A stretch of DNA of 64,000 nucleotides from Tsukamurella sp040611135 (lineage in GTDB: Bacteria; Actinomycetota; Actinomycetes; Mycobacteriales; Mycobacteriaceae): the NCBI RefSeq assembly GCF_040611135.1, contig NZ_JBEXNL010000012.1:91550-155549 (forward strand). Direction: 5' to 3'. How positions within the stretch are numbered: the first letter of the stretch is position 1; the number at the start of each line of letters is the position of its first letter. Under the pieces are notes generated by a model. It ran no database searches, was not told the DNA's origin, and saw only the letters and a program-made list of their open reading frames with translations. The position numbers and the translations under genes were made by a program. Below are positions 1 to 7,698 of this stretch, in pieces.

Positions 1-1092
1 TGCGGAACGTGGGACACCGCGGTCGTGGCCGGCCTCGACGAGCGCGGCGAGCAGCCGGTGCCCTTCCTCAACATCATGATGGAGCCGATGGCCGGTGGCT
101 ACGGCGCGCGTCCGGTCTCCGACGGCATGGACACGGGCGGCCTGTTCTGCATCCCGATGGGCCGCATCCCGGACACCGAGATGACCGAGTTCCTGTACCC
201 GCTGCTCACCCTCTGGCGGCGCGAGGAGCCCGACTCGGGCGGCCCCGGCCGCATGCGCGGCGGCGTCAGCGCCTCCCTCGCGGTCACCCCGTACGGTTCC
301 AGCGTCCCGATGGGCCTCGTCTTCGCCTCCGCAGGTAAGGCCGTGGCGCAGAACGGCGGCCTCGCCGGCGGCCTGCCCGGCAACACCGGGCTGGAGATCC
401 TGGCACGCGATTCCCGGATCCAGGAACTGCTGTCGGCGGGCGAGCTGCCCGGCGGGCTGGAGGACCTGGGCGGTACCCAGGAGACCGGTGCCTGCTACGC
501 CGAGAGCTACCTCGCCCCCGGCGAGGTGCTGTACATGCACTGGCAGGGAGGTGGCGGCTACGGCGACCCGCTGCGCCGCGAGCCCGCATCCGTGGCGCGG
601 GATGTGGTGAACGGCAAGGTCACCGACGACGGTGCCCGGGTCAACTACGGCGTCGTGGTCGTGGGCGGCGAGGTCGACGAGGCCGCCACCGCGGATCTGC
701 GCGCCTCCATGCTGGACGAGCGGCGCGACCGCTCCGAGGTACCGGAGTCGCAGGACGCCACCGTCGACCTGCGGGCCGCGCGCCGCATCGACGACAACCT
801 CGCCGAGGTCGCCATCGGCGACGCGCGTGTCATCGCGTGCGCCCACTGCGGTCGCCTGCTCGGCGACACCAAGTCGGGCAAGCTCTCGCTGGCCCGCTAC
901 GAGGGGCCGTCGAATGCCGCCGGGCCGCAGGTGACCTCCGACCCGACGGAGTACGTCGACACCGAGGTCGTCTTCCGTCAGCAGTGCTGCCCCGGTTGCT
1001 GGTCCGCCGTCTACTCGGGCATCGTCCCGGCGGACCATCCCGACCACGTGGGCGAGCTGACCGAGCTGCTGCCCGCCGCGCCCACCCGGTGA
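1..1092 (+). CDS. Hydantoinase B/acetone-carboxylase-type subunit with fused Cys-rich C-terminal domain (5' partial)
   Basis: The reading frame is already open at base 1, so the N-terminal part lies outside the window. The visible first two thirds match the C-terminal part of HyuB/AcxB-type subunits (N-methylhydantoinase, acetone and acetophenone carboxylases), which are ATP-dependent enzymes on amide or ketone substrates; GGPGRMRGG and WQGGGGYGDPL are typical family segments. The last ~100 residues differ: a CAHC pair (bases 838-849) and a CCPGC cluster (985-999) suggest a small metal-binding domain like the gamma subunit of acetone/acetophenone carboxylase, here fused. The HyuA partner is expected upstream. 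The next gene starts 33 bases downstream on the same strand, so an operon is likely. The substrate cannot be read from the sequence. Confidence 0.8.
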   Translation, partial: CGTWDTAVVAGLDERGEQPVPFLNIMMEPMAGGYGARPVSDGMDTGGLFCIPMGRIPDTEMTEFLYPLLTLWRREEPDSGGPGRMRGGVSASLAVTPYGSSVPMGLVFASAGKAVAQNGGLAGGLPGNTGLEILARDSRIQELLSAGELPGGLEDLGGTQETGACYAESYLAPGEVLYMHWQGGGGYGDPLRREPASVARDVVNGKVTDDGARVNYGVVVVGGEVDEAATADLRASMLDERRDRSEVPESQDATVDLRAARRIDDNLAEVAIGDARVIACAHCGRLLGDTKSGKLSLARYEGPSNAAGPQVTSDPTEYVDTEVVFRQQCCPGCWSAVYSGIVPADHPDHVGELTELLPAAPTR

Positions 1093-1125
1093 GCCGGGTA
1101 CGGACACCCGCAGAAAGGTAACGAC

Positions 1126-2814
1126 GTGACTGCATTCGATTGGGACGCAAGGCTGGTCGGATATCCGGCCGACCGCGCCGCGGCCTACCGGGCGAGCGGT
1201 GAGTGGAGCGACAGGGCCACTTCGGCGCGCCTGCACGACGCGGCGGTCCGGTTCGCGGATCGGACGGCCCTCATCACCGCCGAGGCCACCTACACCTACC
1301 GCGACCTCGACGAGCGCACCGACCGCATCGCAGCGGGCCTTGTCCGGCTGGGCCTGCGCCGCCTGGATCCGGTGATCTTCCAGGTCACCAACCGCGCGTC
1401 GACGGTGCTGGCCTGGTACGGAGTCCTCAAGGCCGGCCTCATCCCGGTGGCGACGCTGTCCCAGCACCGGATGCACGAGATCGGGCACATCAGCGAGAAG
1501 GTGGGCGCCGTCGCACACCTGGTGGAGGCGGGTCTGCCGTTCGACCTCGTGGGCTTCGCCCGCGAGGTCGGCGAGGGCCACTCGACGCTGCGGCACGTCC
1601 TCACGATCGAGGCCCCGCAGCCTCAGGACGGGACGATCCGCATCGAGGACCTGGGCGCCGACATCGACCCAGCGCAGGCGCGCGCCATGGTCGAGGCCAT
1701 CGAGGCGGAGACGGACCCCGAGGACGTCGCGGTGTTCCAACTCTCGGGCGGGACCACCGGCGTGCCGAAGGTGATCCCGCGGATCCACGCCGAGTACTGG
1801 AACAACGGCCTCTTCTACGCCCGCACCTTCGGGTGGGACGAGAACTCCCGGGTGGCGCACCTGATCCCGATCATCCACAACGCCGGCATCTCGTGCTCGC
1901 TGCACGCGTCCCACGCGGTGGGCGCCACGCTGGTCCTCGGCACGCCCGACGCGGTGTCGTCGTTCGAGCTGTGCGGCCGCAGCGGGGTGACGGACGTGCT
2001 GATCGGGCACGGGCACTACCAGGCCGCCGGCTCATCGGCGTTCGATCAGCTGTTGCCCACGGTCCGGCACACGGTGTTGTCGGGGGCGAAGGTCCCGCCG
2101 GAGCTGTTCGCCAAGCTGGACGACGGTGCCGACCACTGGGCGGGACAGATGTTCGGTATGTCCGAGGGCATGTTCATCGTCACGCCCCTGGACGCGCCGG
2201 CCGCGGCGCGGGCGGCCACCGTCGGGCTGCCGATCGCCGCCTCGGACGAGGTCCGGATCCTGGATCCGTCCTCCGAGGACGACCTCCCGGCCGGTGCCGT
2301 CGGCGAGCTGTGCTGCCGCGGCCCGTACACGATCGCCGGGTACTTCGGTGCGCCCGAGCACAATGCGACGGCCTTCACCTCGGACGGTTTCTACCGCACC
2401 GGCGATCTGGCCGCACTGCACGAATTCGAGGACGGGAAGCGGTACATCGCGATCGAGGGCCGGATCAAAGACCTCATCAACCGTGGCGGCGAGAAGGTCA
2501 ACGCCGAGGAGGTCGAGCTCCTGCTGCTCCGGCACGACGACATCGCGGCAGCCGCGGTGGTCGCCATGCCGGACGAGCGGCTGGGCGAGAAGGCCTGCGC
2601 GTTCGTGGTGTCCGCGACCGGGGCCGAGCTGAGCATGGCGCAGGTACAGGCACACATGGACGCCCTGGGCGTCGCGAAGTTCAAGTGGCCCGAGCGGCTG
2701 GTCTGGGTGGCGGCGCTGCCGCAGACCAACGTGGGCAAGGTCAACAAGAAGAGTCTGCGATCCGACATCGTCGAGCGGTTGCAGGCCGAGGCTCTCGAAG
2801 GAGCGCAGTCATGA
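1126..2814 (+). CDS. AMP-dependent acyl/aryl-CoA (or aryl-AMP) ligase
   Basis: 562 residues, normal for the ANL adenylating superfamily. The phosphate-binding motif LSGGTTGVPK lies near residue 206, the RGGEKVNAEEVE hinge region near 452, and the C-terminal catalytic lysine motif GKVNKKSLR near 537. The overall pattern, including TLSQHRMHEIGHI, resembles 2,3-dihydroxybenzoate/salicylate-type aryl ligases (EntE/DhbE branch). The GTG start is supported by AGAAAGG eight bases upstream. The following FAD hydroxylase overlaps by ATGA, so the two are translated together; a ligase plus a CoA-substrate hydroxylase suggests activation of an aromatic acid before ring hydroxylation. Salicylate or aminobenzoate are guesses; a branched or aliphatic acid is not excluded. 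Confidence 0.85.
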   Translation: MTAFDWDARLVGYPADRAAAYRASGEWSDRATSARLHDAAVRFADRTALITAEATYTYRDLDERTDRIAAGLVRLGLRRLDPVIFQVTNRASTVLAWYGVLKAGLIPVATLSQHRMHEIGHISEKVGAVAHLVEAGLPFDLVGFAREVGEGHSTLRHVLTIEAPQPQDGTIRIEDLGADIDPAQARAMVEAIEAETDPEDVAVFQLSGGTTGVPKVIPRIHAEYWNNGLFYARTFGWDENSRVAHLIPIIHNAGISCSLHASHAVGATLVLGTPDAVSSFELCGRSGVTDVLIGHGHYQAAGSSAFDQLLPTVRHTVLSGAKVPPELFAKLDDGADHWAGQMFGMSEGMFIVTPLDAPAAARAATVGLPIAASDEVRILDPSSEDDLPAGAVGELCCRGPYTIAGYFGAPEHNATAFTSDGFYRTGDLAALHEFEDGKRYIAIEGRIKDLINRGGEKVNAEEVELLLLRHDDIAAAAVVAMPDERLGEKACAFVVSATGAELSMAQVQAHMDALGVAKFKWPERLVWVAALPQTNVGKVNKKSLRSDIVERLQAEALEGAQS

Positions 2815-4337
2815 AACTGAACACCATCGCGGTCCTCGGCGGCGGGCCCGGCGGGCTGTACGCCGCCCGCCTGCTCAAACTCAGCCACCCGGAGGCCGAG
2901 GTCACCGTCTACGAGCAGGGCGTGCCCGACAAGACCTTCGGCTTCGGCGTCGGACTCGCCTCGCGCACGCAGCGCAACCTCCGGGAGGCCGACGAGGCCT
3001 CGCTGGATGCGATCGTCGCCGCGGCGCACCCGCACGAGATGTCGATGCGGGTCGGCGACGCCGCGGTGCGGCTCGCACACGGCGAGTTGCTGGGCATCGG
3101 CCGGGCGACCCTCCTGACGGTGCTGCAGCGGTTCGCCCAGGACGCGGGCGTCGTGCTCAGGTTCGGCGAGCGGCGGTCCGCCGCTGACCTCGACGCCGAC
3201 CTGATCGTCGCCGCGGACGGCATCTCCAGCGCCACCCGCGCTGAGCACGAGGCGGAGTTCGGGCCGTCGGTCGTCCTCGGCGAGGGCCTGTACCTGTGGG
3301 CCGGCACCGACTACCAGCTGCCCGCCGCCGTGTTCACCCCCGTGACCACCGAGTACGGCACCTTCGTGGCGCACGCCTACCCGTACGCGCAGGACCGCAG
3401 CACCTTCCTCATCGAGACCGACGAGGCGACCTGGAAGCGCGCGGGATTCGACGTGACCACCGAGCAGACGCCGAACACGGAGAACGACGAGGTCTCTCTG
3501 AAGTTCCTCGAGGAGGCCTTCCGCGAGTCCCTCGACGGGCACCCCCTCATCGGCAACCGCACCAAGTGGACGCGGTTCCGGACGGTGCGCTGCGCGAACT
3601 GGCACGCCGGGAACATCGTCCTGCTCGGGGATTCCGCCCACACCGCGCACTACTCCATCGGCTCCGGCACCAAGCTGGCGATGGAGGACGCGATCGCACT
3701 GGACAAGGCGGTGCTCGCCGCGGACGACCTCGAATCGGCGCTGACCGCCTACGAGGAGGAGCGCCGCCCGGCCGTGCACTACCTGCAGACGATCGCGGAG
3801 CGGTCGATGGCCTGGTGGGACGACTTCCCGGAGCGGACGTCGATCCCGGTGGCGCAGTTGCTCATCGCGTACATGACGCGCGCTGGCAAGGTCTCGCTGG
3901 AGCGGTTCGCCGAGACCGCCCCGCAGGTGGTCCCGGCGGGGCTCGCGGCGTACGCCGGGGTCACCGTCGACGAGGTCCCCGAGCCCGCAGAGGTGACGGA
4001 GTGGGTACTCGCTCAGCCCCTCGCGGCGCGGCGCCTGCCCAGCCGCATCGCCCCGGCGGAGCTGCACGATGCGACCGGCACCGTCGAGATCCACACGGAG
4101 GCCAGGCCGTGGAGCGCGGAGGCCACGGGCCTCGTCGAGGGGCTCCGCGCCGCCGAGACCTATTGGCTCACGGGCGCGGACGACCGCGAGGCGGTCCTCG
4201 ACCGGCTCGACCTGGCGGAGCGGATCCGGCGTTCGTCCCCTGCGATCGTGGTGGCGGAAGTCCCCGCCGCGATGCGCGACGTGGCCGCCGCCGCGCTGGT
4301 CAGCGAGCGTGTCGACCTCGTTGCGATCGCCGGCTGA
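2811..4337 (+). CDS. FAD-dependent aromatic monooxygenase, salicylyl-CoA/anthraniloyl-CoA hydroxylase-like
   Basis: 508 residues. The N-terminal dinucleotide motif VLGGGPGGLYAARLL (residues 8-22) and the flavin motif LLGDSAHTAHYSIGSGTKLAMED (~271-293) place it in the PHBH-type flavin hydroxylases; the pattern is closest to the FAD half of salicylyl-CoA 5-hydroxylase and of the anthraniloyl-CoA monooxygenase/reductase fusion. Those fusions continue with an old-yellow-enzyme barrel of ~350 residues. Here only ~110 residues follow the FAD domain, with no FMN-barrel motifs visible. The ATG overlaps the stop of the ligase gene (ATGA), so co-translation is expected. A longer start further upstream in the same frame would run through the ligase gene and was rejected. 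Confidence 0.82.
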   Translation: MKLNTIAVLGGGPGGLYAARLLKLSHPEAEVTVYEQGVPDKTFGFGVGLASRTQRNLREADEASLDAIVAAAHPHEMSMRVGDAAVRLAHGELLGIGRATLLTVLQRFAQDAGVVLRFGERRSAADLDADLIVAADGISSATRAEHEAEFGPSVVLGEGLYLWAGTDYQLPAAVFTPVTTEYGTFVAHAYPYAQDRSTFLIETDEATWKRAGFDVTTEQTPNTENDEVSLKFLEEAFRESLDGHPLIGNRTKWTRFRTVRCANWHAGNIVLLGDSAHTAHYSIGSGTKLAMEDAIALDKAVLAADDLESALTAYEEERRPAVHYLQTIAERSMAWWDDFPERTSIPVAQLLIAYMTRAGKVSLERFAETAPQVVPAGLAAYAGVTVDEVPEPAEVTEWVLAQPLAARRLPSRIAPAELHDATGTVEIHTEARPWSAEATGLVEGLRAAETYWLTGADDREAVLDRLDLAERIRRSSPAIVVAEVPAAMRDVAAAALVSERVDLVAIAG

Positions 4338-4341
4338 GGTC

Positions 4342-4347
4342 TAGGGT
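4342..4347 (+). promoter_or_regulatory. Leaderless-type -10 box (TAGGGT) of the TetR gene at 4356
   Basis: TAGGGT ends eight bases before the ATG and there is no clear Shine-Dalgarno sequence, so transcription probably begins at or next to the start codon. No good -35 is visible. Confidence 0.5.
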
Positions 4348-4355
4348 TGGGTTCC

Positions 4356-5084
4356 ATGGCCACGGAGAAGGCAGCGGCGCCCGCGCCGGCGAAGCGGCGC
4401 GGGCGCCCCAGCGTGCGGCGGGAGCTGGTCGAACGGGAGATCAAGGAGAACGCAGCGCGGCTCTTCGCCGAGCGCGGCGTCGCCGGGACCACGCTGCAGG
4501 ACATCGCCGACGCCACCGGACTGACCCGGCAGGCGGTGTACCACTACGTCGCCAACAAGGACGAGCTGTTCGGCCAACTGGTCAGCGAGGTCGCGGCCGA
4601 ACCCGCGCAACTCCTCCACGAGATCAACGCGATCGAGGGGCTCGACCCCGAGACGAAACTCCGCCGGATGGCCGAATCGCTCGCCCTGAACCAGATGGAG
4701 TCGCCGGACCGGTTCCGGTTGCTCATCCGTTCGGAGGCCGACCTTCCGGAGAGCCTCGCAGCGGGATACCGGACGAGCCGCCGCAAGGTCCTGCGCGAGC
4801 TGACCGCCGTCATCGAGGCGGGTGCTCGGGAGGGCCGGTTCCGCGATGTCGACGCCCGCACCGGCGCTCTCGGCGTCGTGGGGATGCTGAACTGGATCGC
4901 TTGGTGGTACCGGGACGGCGATGATCGCGCCGCGATCGCGGCCCAGCTCTCCGACATGGCCGTGCGCGCGCTGCGCGCGGAGGGCTTCGTCCCGCAGGCG
5001 GAACCCGGCCCACTCGGAGCGATCTCCGACCTGCGCCGCGATCTCGATCGGCTGGAGCGGTTGGTCAGGTCCGACCGGGACTGA
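4356..5084 (+). CDS. TetR/AcrR-family transcriptional regulator
   Basis: 242 residues from the ATG at 4356 (an upstream TTG in frame lies inside the -10 box and was not used). After an Ala/Lys/Arg-rich tail (KRRGRPSVRR) comes a standard TetR helix-turn-helix: AARLFAERGVAGTTLQDIADATGLTRQAVYHYVANKDELF, roughly residues 27-68. The rest is the ligand and dimer domain. The gene follows the aromatic hydroxylase by only 18 bases but has its own leaderless-type promoter, so it may regulate the upstream catabolic operon. The ligand is probably the pathway's acid or CoA ester (inference). It converges with the minus-strand operon ending at 5100. Confidence 0.88.
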   Translation: MATEKAAAPAPAKRRGRPSVRRELVEREIKENAARLFAERGVAGTTLQDIADATGLTRQAVYHYVANKDELFGQLVSEVAAEPAQLLHEINAIEGLDPETKLRRMAESLALNQMESPDRFRLLIRSEADLPESLAAGYRTSRRKVLRELTAVIEAGAREGRFRDVDARTGALGVVGMLNWIAWWYRDGDDRAAIAAQLSDMAVRALRAEGFVPQAEPGPLGAISDLRRDLDRLERLVRSDRD

Positions 5085-5099
5085 GGCGACCCGTCCCGA

Positions 5100-5714
5100 T
5101 CAGTGCTGCGCGACGATGGCCGCGAGCTGCCTGCCCCAGAAGTCGACGACCTGCTCGCGGCGCGCCTCATCGTCGGACAGCAGGTCGGCGAGGCCCAGCC
5201 CGCGGGCGAGGTCCAGTGTGGCCTGCACCGCGCGGCGGGCTTCCTCGTCGTCATGGTCCACGCCGAGCAGTCGCATCGCGAGCCGGAACACCTCGCGGGA
5301 GTGCTTGTTCTCGAAGGGCAGCATCCGCTCGCGGAGGGCGTCGTCGCTCGCGGCCGCGGTCCACACGTGCAGCGCCGCCTTGAACAGGTCGTCGGTGTAG
5401 TACTCGACGATCAGGCGCGCCACGGCGTACGGCCGCTCAGGGCCCTCCGGCACTGCTGCGCCCGCCGCCGCGACGTGGGCGAGGCGCTGCTCACCCATGT
5501 ACTCGAGCGCGGCGCTGATCAAGTCCTCCCTGGTGGGGAAGTGGTGCTGCGCCGCGCCGCGTGACACGCCCGCTTGCCGGGCGACGCTGCCGACGGTGGT
5601 CGCGACCCAGCCGCGGGTGGCCAGGGACGCGATCGTGGTCTCCAACAGCCGCTGCCGGGTCTCCCGGCTGCGGGACTGCTGGGGCGCCCGGATGGGCGGA
5701 CGAAGGGGTGCCAT
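5100..5714 (-). CDS. TetR/AcrR-family regulator of the acyl-CoA catabolic operon
   Basis: 204 residues; helix-turn-helix TIASLATRGWVATTVGSVARQAGVSRGAAQHHFPTREDLI at about residues 27-66. It is the promoter-distal member of a minus-strand run of eight genes, eleven bases after the enoyl-CoA hydratase gene. It also has its own leaderless-type -10 (TAGGCT, eight bases before the ATG), so it can be made independently of the operon. A likely target is the 9-bp inverted repeat at 15042-15063 over the -35 of the operon's first gene. Binding is not shown by the sequence alone; the other TetR at 4356 is a rival candidate. Confidence 0.88.
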   Translation of the reverse strand: MAPLRPPIRAPQQSRSRETRQRLLETTIASLATRGWVATTVGSVARQAGVSRGAAQHHFPTREDLISAALEYMGEQRLAHVAAAGAAVPEGPERPYAVARLIVEYYTDDLFKAALHVWTAAASDDALRERMLPFENKHSREVFRLAMRLLGVDHDDEEARRAVQATLDLARGLGLADLLSDDEARREQVVDFWGRQLAAIVAQH

Positions 5715-5722
5715 TGCGGATA

Positions 5723-5728
5723 AGCCTA
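5723..5728 (-). promoter_or_regulatory. Leaderless-type -10 box (TAGGCT) of the TetR gene at 5714
   Basis: Read on the minus strand, TAGGCT lies eight bases before the ATG; the box overlaps the last codons of the enoyl-CoA hydratase gene. There is no Shine-Dalgarno sequence. Confidence 0.45.
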
Positions 5729-6511
5729 TGCCGACGGTGCCGGCTGCGCCCAGCTCGGCGCCCGCTTCTGCAGGAACGCGGTGATCCCCTCGACCGACTC
5801 CGTCGACCCGAACAGCCGTGCCGACTGGTCGCCGAGCGCGTCGGCCCGCTCGTCGAACGAGCGCAGGACGTCGTGCCAGACGATCTGTTTCGTCTCCCGC
5901 AGGCCCTGCGGGCTGCACAGCTGCAGTTCGGCCAGCTGCTCCGCGACGGCCGCCGCGGGATCGTCGACGGCGGCGGTGATGAGCCCGTACTCGGCGGCCC
6001 GCGCACCGTCGAACTTCCGGCCCGTGAGCAGGAGGGTGGAGGCGACCCGGGAGGGCAGGTGCGGGAGCAGCACCAGCGAGACCATCGCCGGCGCGACGCC
6101 GATCCGCGTCTCCGTCACGGCGAACGACGCCGCGGGGCCGGCGAAGACGAAGTCGCACGAGCCGATGAGCCCGAATCCGCCGGCGCGCACGTGCCCGTCG
6201 ACCTGGGCGATCACCGGCTTAGGGCACTCGATGATGCCGCGCATGGCGCCGATCATGGCGAGGGTGCGCGATTTCGGGTCCGAGCCGGCCCCGTTGGCGG
6301 CCGCCTCCTTGAGGTCCGCACCCGCGCAGAAGGTGGTGCCGGTGTGCGTGAGCACCACGGCCCGGGCGACGTCGTCGGCTGCCGCGCGCTCCAGCCCGGC
6401 GCTCAGGTCGGCGAGGAGCCGCTGGGAGATCGCGTTGCGGTTGTGCGGGCTGTCGATCGTGAGATACGCGGCGCCGCCCTTGTTCTCGTACCGGACCAGG
6501 GGTTCGGTCAT
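5726..6511 (-). CDS. Enoyl-CoA hydratase/isomerase (crotonase) family protein
   Basis: 261 residues, the usual crotonase length. The oxyanion-hole segments are visible: FCAGADLKEAAA near residues 63-74 and GGFGLIGSCDFVFA near 108-121. The family hydrates or isomerises enoyl-CoA thioesters. By position with a biotin carboxylase and two acyl-CoA dehydrogenases, this one probably hydrates an unsaturated (methyl-branched or glutaconyl-type) CoA, as LiuC or AtuE do in leucine/terpenoid catabolism. It follows the acyl-CoA dehydrogenase gene by eight bases. The substrate cannot be assigned; the family also contains isomerases and hydrolases. Confidence 0.85.
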   Translation of the reverse strand: MTEPLVRYENKGGAAYLTIDSPHNRNAISQRLLADLSAGLERAAADDVARAVVLTHTGTTFCAGADLKEAAANGAGSDPKSRTLAMIGAMRGIIECPKPVIAQVDGHVRAGGFGLIGSCDFVFAGPAASFAVTETRIGVAPAMVSLVLLPHLPSRVASTLLLTGRKFDGARAAEYGLITAAVDDPAAAVAEQLAELQLCSPQGLRETKQIVWHDVLRSFDERADALGDQSARLFGSTESVEGITAFLQKRAPSWAQPAPSA

Positions 6512-6519
6512 GCGGACTC

Positions 6520-7698
6520 CTAGTAACTCTTGGGCAGGCCGAGCGAGTGCTCGGAGATGAAGTTGAGCACCATCTCGCGGCTCACCGGCGCGATGCGGAA
6601 CAGCCTCGACGCCACCAGCATCTGCGCCAGCCCGTACTCGGTGGTCAGGCCGTTGCCGCCGAGCGAGTGGATCGCCCGGTCCACGGCCTTCGCGCCCGCC
6701 TCGCCGCCGGCGAACTTCGCCATGTTGGCGGCCTCCGCCGCCGCGAACTCCTGGCCGGCGTCGTAGAGCGTGGCGGCCTTCTGCAGCATGAGCTTCGCGA
6801 GCTCGGTCTCGACTTTGAGCTCGGCGAGCGGGTGGGCGATGGCCTGGTGCGCGCCGATCGGGACCTTGAAGACGGTGCGCTGCTTGGCGTAGTCGACCGC
6901 GCGGCCGATCGCGTAGCGGGCCGAGCCCACCGAGCCGGCGGCGGCCATGATCCGCTCGGGGTTGAGCCCCGCGAAGAGCTGGGCGATGGCCGCGTCGGGC
7001 TCGCCGACGAGCGCGTCGGCCGGCAGCCGCACGTCGTCGAAGAACAGCGTCCACTGCGACTCCGGCAGGCCCACCTCCATCGGGATCTTCGTCTTCTGCA
7101 GCCCGGGTGAGTCCGTGGGCATGAGGAACAGTGCGGGGCGCAGCTTGCCGGTCTTGGCGTCCTCGCTGCGCGAGACCACGAGGATCACGTCGGCCAGCTC
7201 GACGCCGGAGATGAAGGTCTTCTGGCCCGAGATGATCCAGTCGTCGCCGTCGCGGCGGGCGGTGGTGGTGATCCGGTGGCTGTTGCTGCCCGCATCGGGC
7301 TCGGTGATCGCGAAGGCGGCGATCGTCTCGCCCGAGGCGATGCCCGGCAGCCAGCGCTGCTTCTGCTCCTCCGTGCCGAACTTGGAGATGATCGTGCCGT
7401 TGATGGCGGGCGAGACCACGAGCATGAGCAGCGAGGAGCCGGCCGCGGCGAGTTCCTCGCCGACGATGCCCAGCTCGTACATGCCGGCCCCGCCGCCGCC
7501 GTACTGCTCGGCGATGTTCACGCCGACGAGGCCGAGATCGCCCGCGGCCTTCCACAGCTCGGTGGGGCCCTCGCCCGCCGCGATCTTCTCGCGCATGTAC
7601 GCGGGGCCGTACTGCTTGCCCAGGTCCGAGACGGTCTTGCGGAGCGCCTGGCGCTCCTCGGACTCGATGACGTCCATGGAAATGCTGGTGGTGCTCAT
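6520..7698 (-). CDS. Acyl-CoA dehydrogenase (first of two)
   Basis: 392 residues, full length for the FAD-dependent acyl-CoA dehydrogenase family, which introduces the alpha-beta double bond and passes electrons to ETF. Signatures are AITEPDAGSNSHRITTTARRDGD (central FAD/substrate region) and the C-terminal SLGGNGLTTEYGLAQMLVASRLFRIAPVS. The usual glutamate base region reads TTEYGLAQ. Start ATG overlaps the biotin carboxylase stop (ATGA, 7695-7698), so the two are translationally coupled. It shares only family-level similarity with the second dehydrogenase at 11313-12485, so two different oxidation steps or chain types are likely. Confidence 0.88.
   Translation of the reverse strand: MSTTSISMDVIESEERQALRKTVSDLGKQYGPAYMREKIAAGEGPTELWKAAGDLGLVGVNIAEQYGGGGAGMYELGIVGEELAAAGSSLLMLVVSPAINGTIISKFGTEEQKQRWLPGIASGETIAAFAITEPDAGSNSHRITTTARRDGDDWIISGQKTFISGVELADVILVVSRSEDAKTGKLRPALFLMPTDSPGLQKTKIPMEVGLPESQWTLFFDDVRLPADALVGEPDAAIAQLFAGLNPERIMAAAGSVGSARYAIGRAVDYAKQRTVFKVPIGAHQAIAHPLAELKVETELAKLMLQKAATLYDAGQEFAAAEAANMAKFAGGEAGAKAVDRAIHSLGGNGLTTEYGLAQMLVASRLFRIAPVSREMVLNFISEHSLGLPKSY

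Noticed and set aside
2391..4094. Long minus-strand open frame opposite the ligase and FAD hydroxylase
   Set aside because: Shadow of two genes with clear motifs; its translation is low-complexity Arg/Gly/Val-rich.
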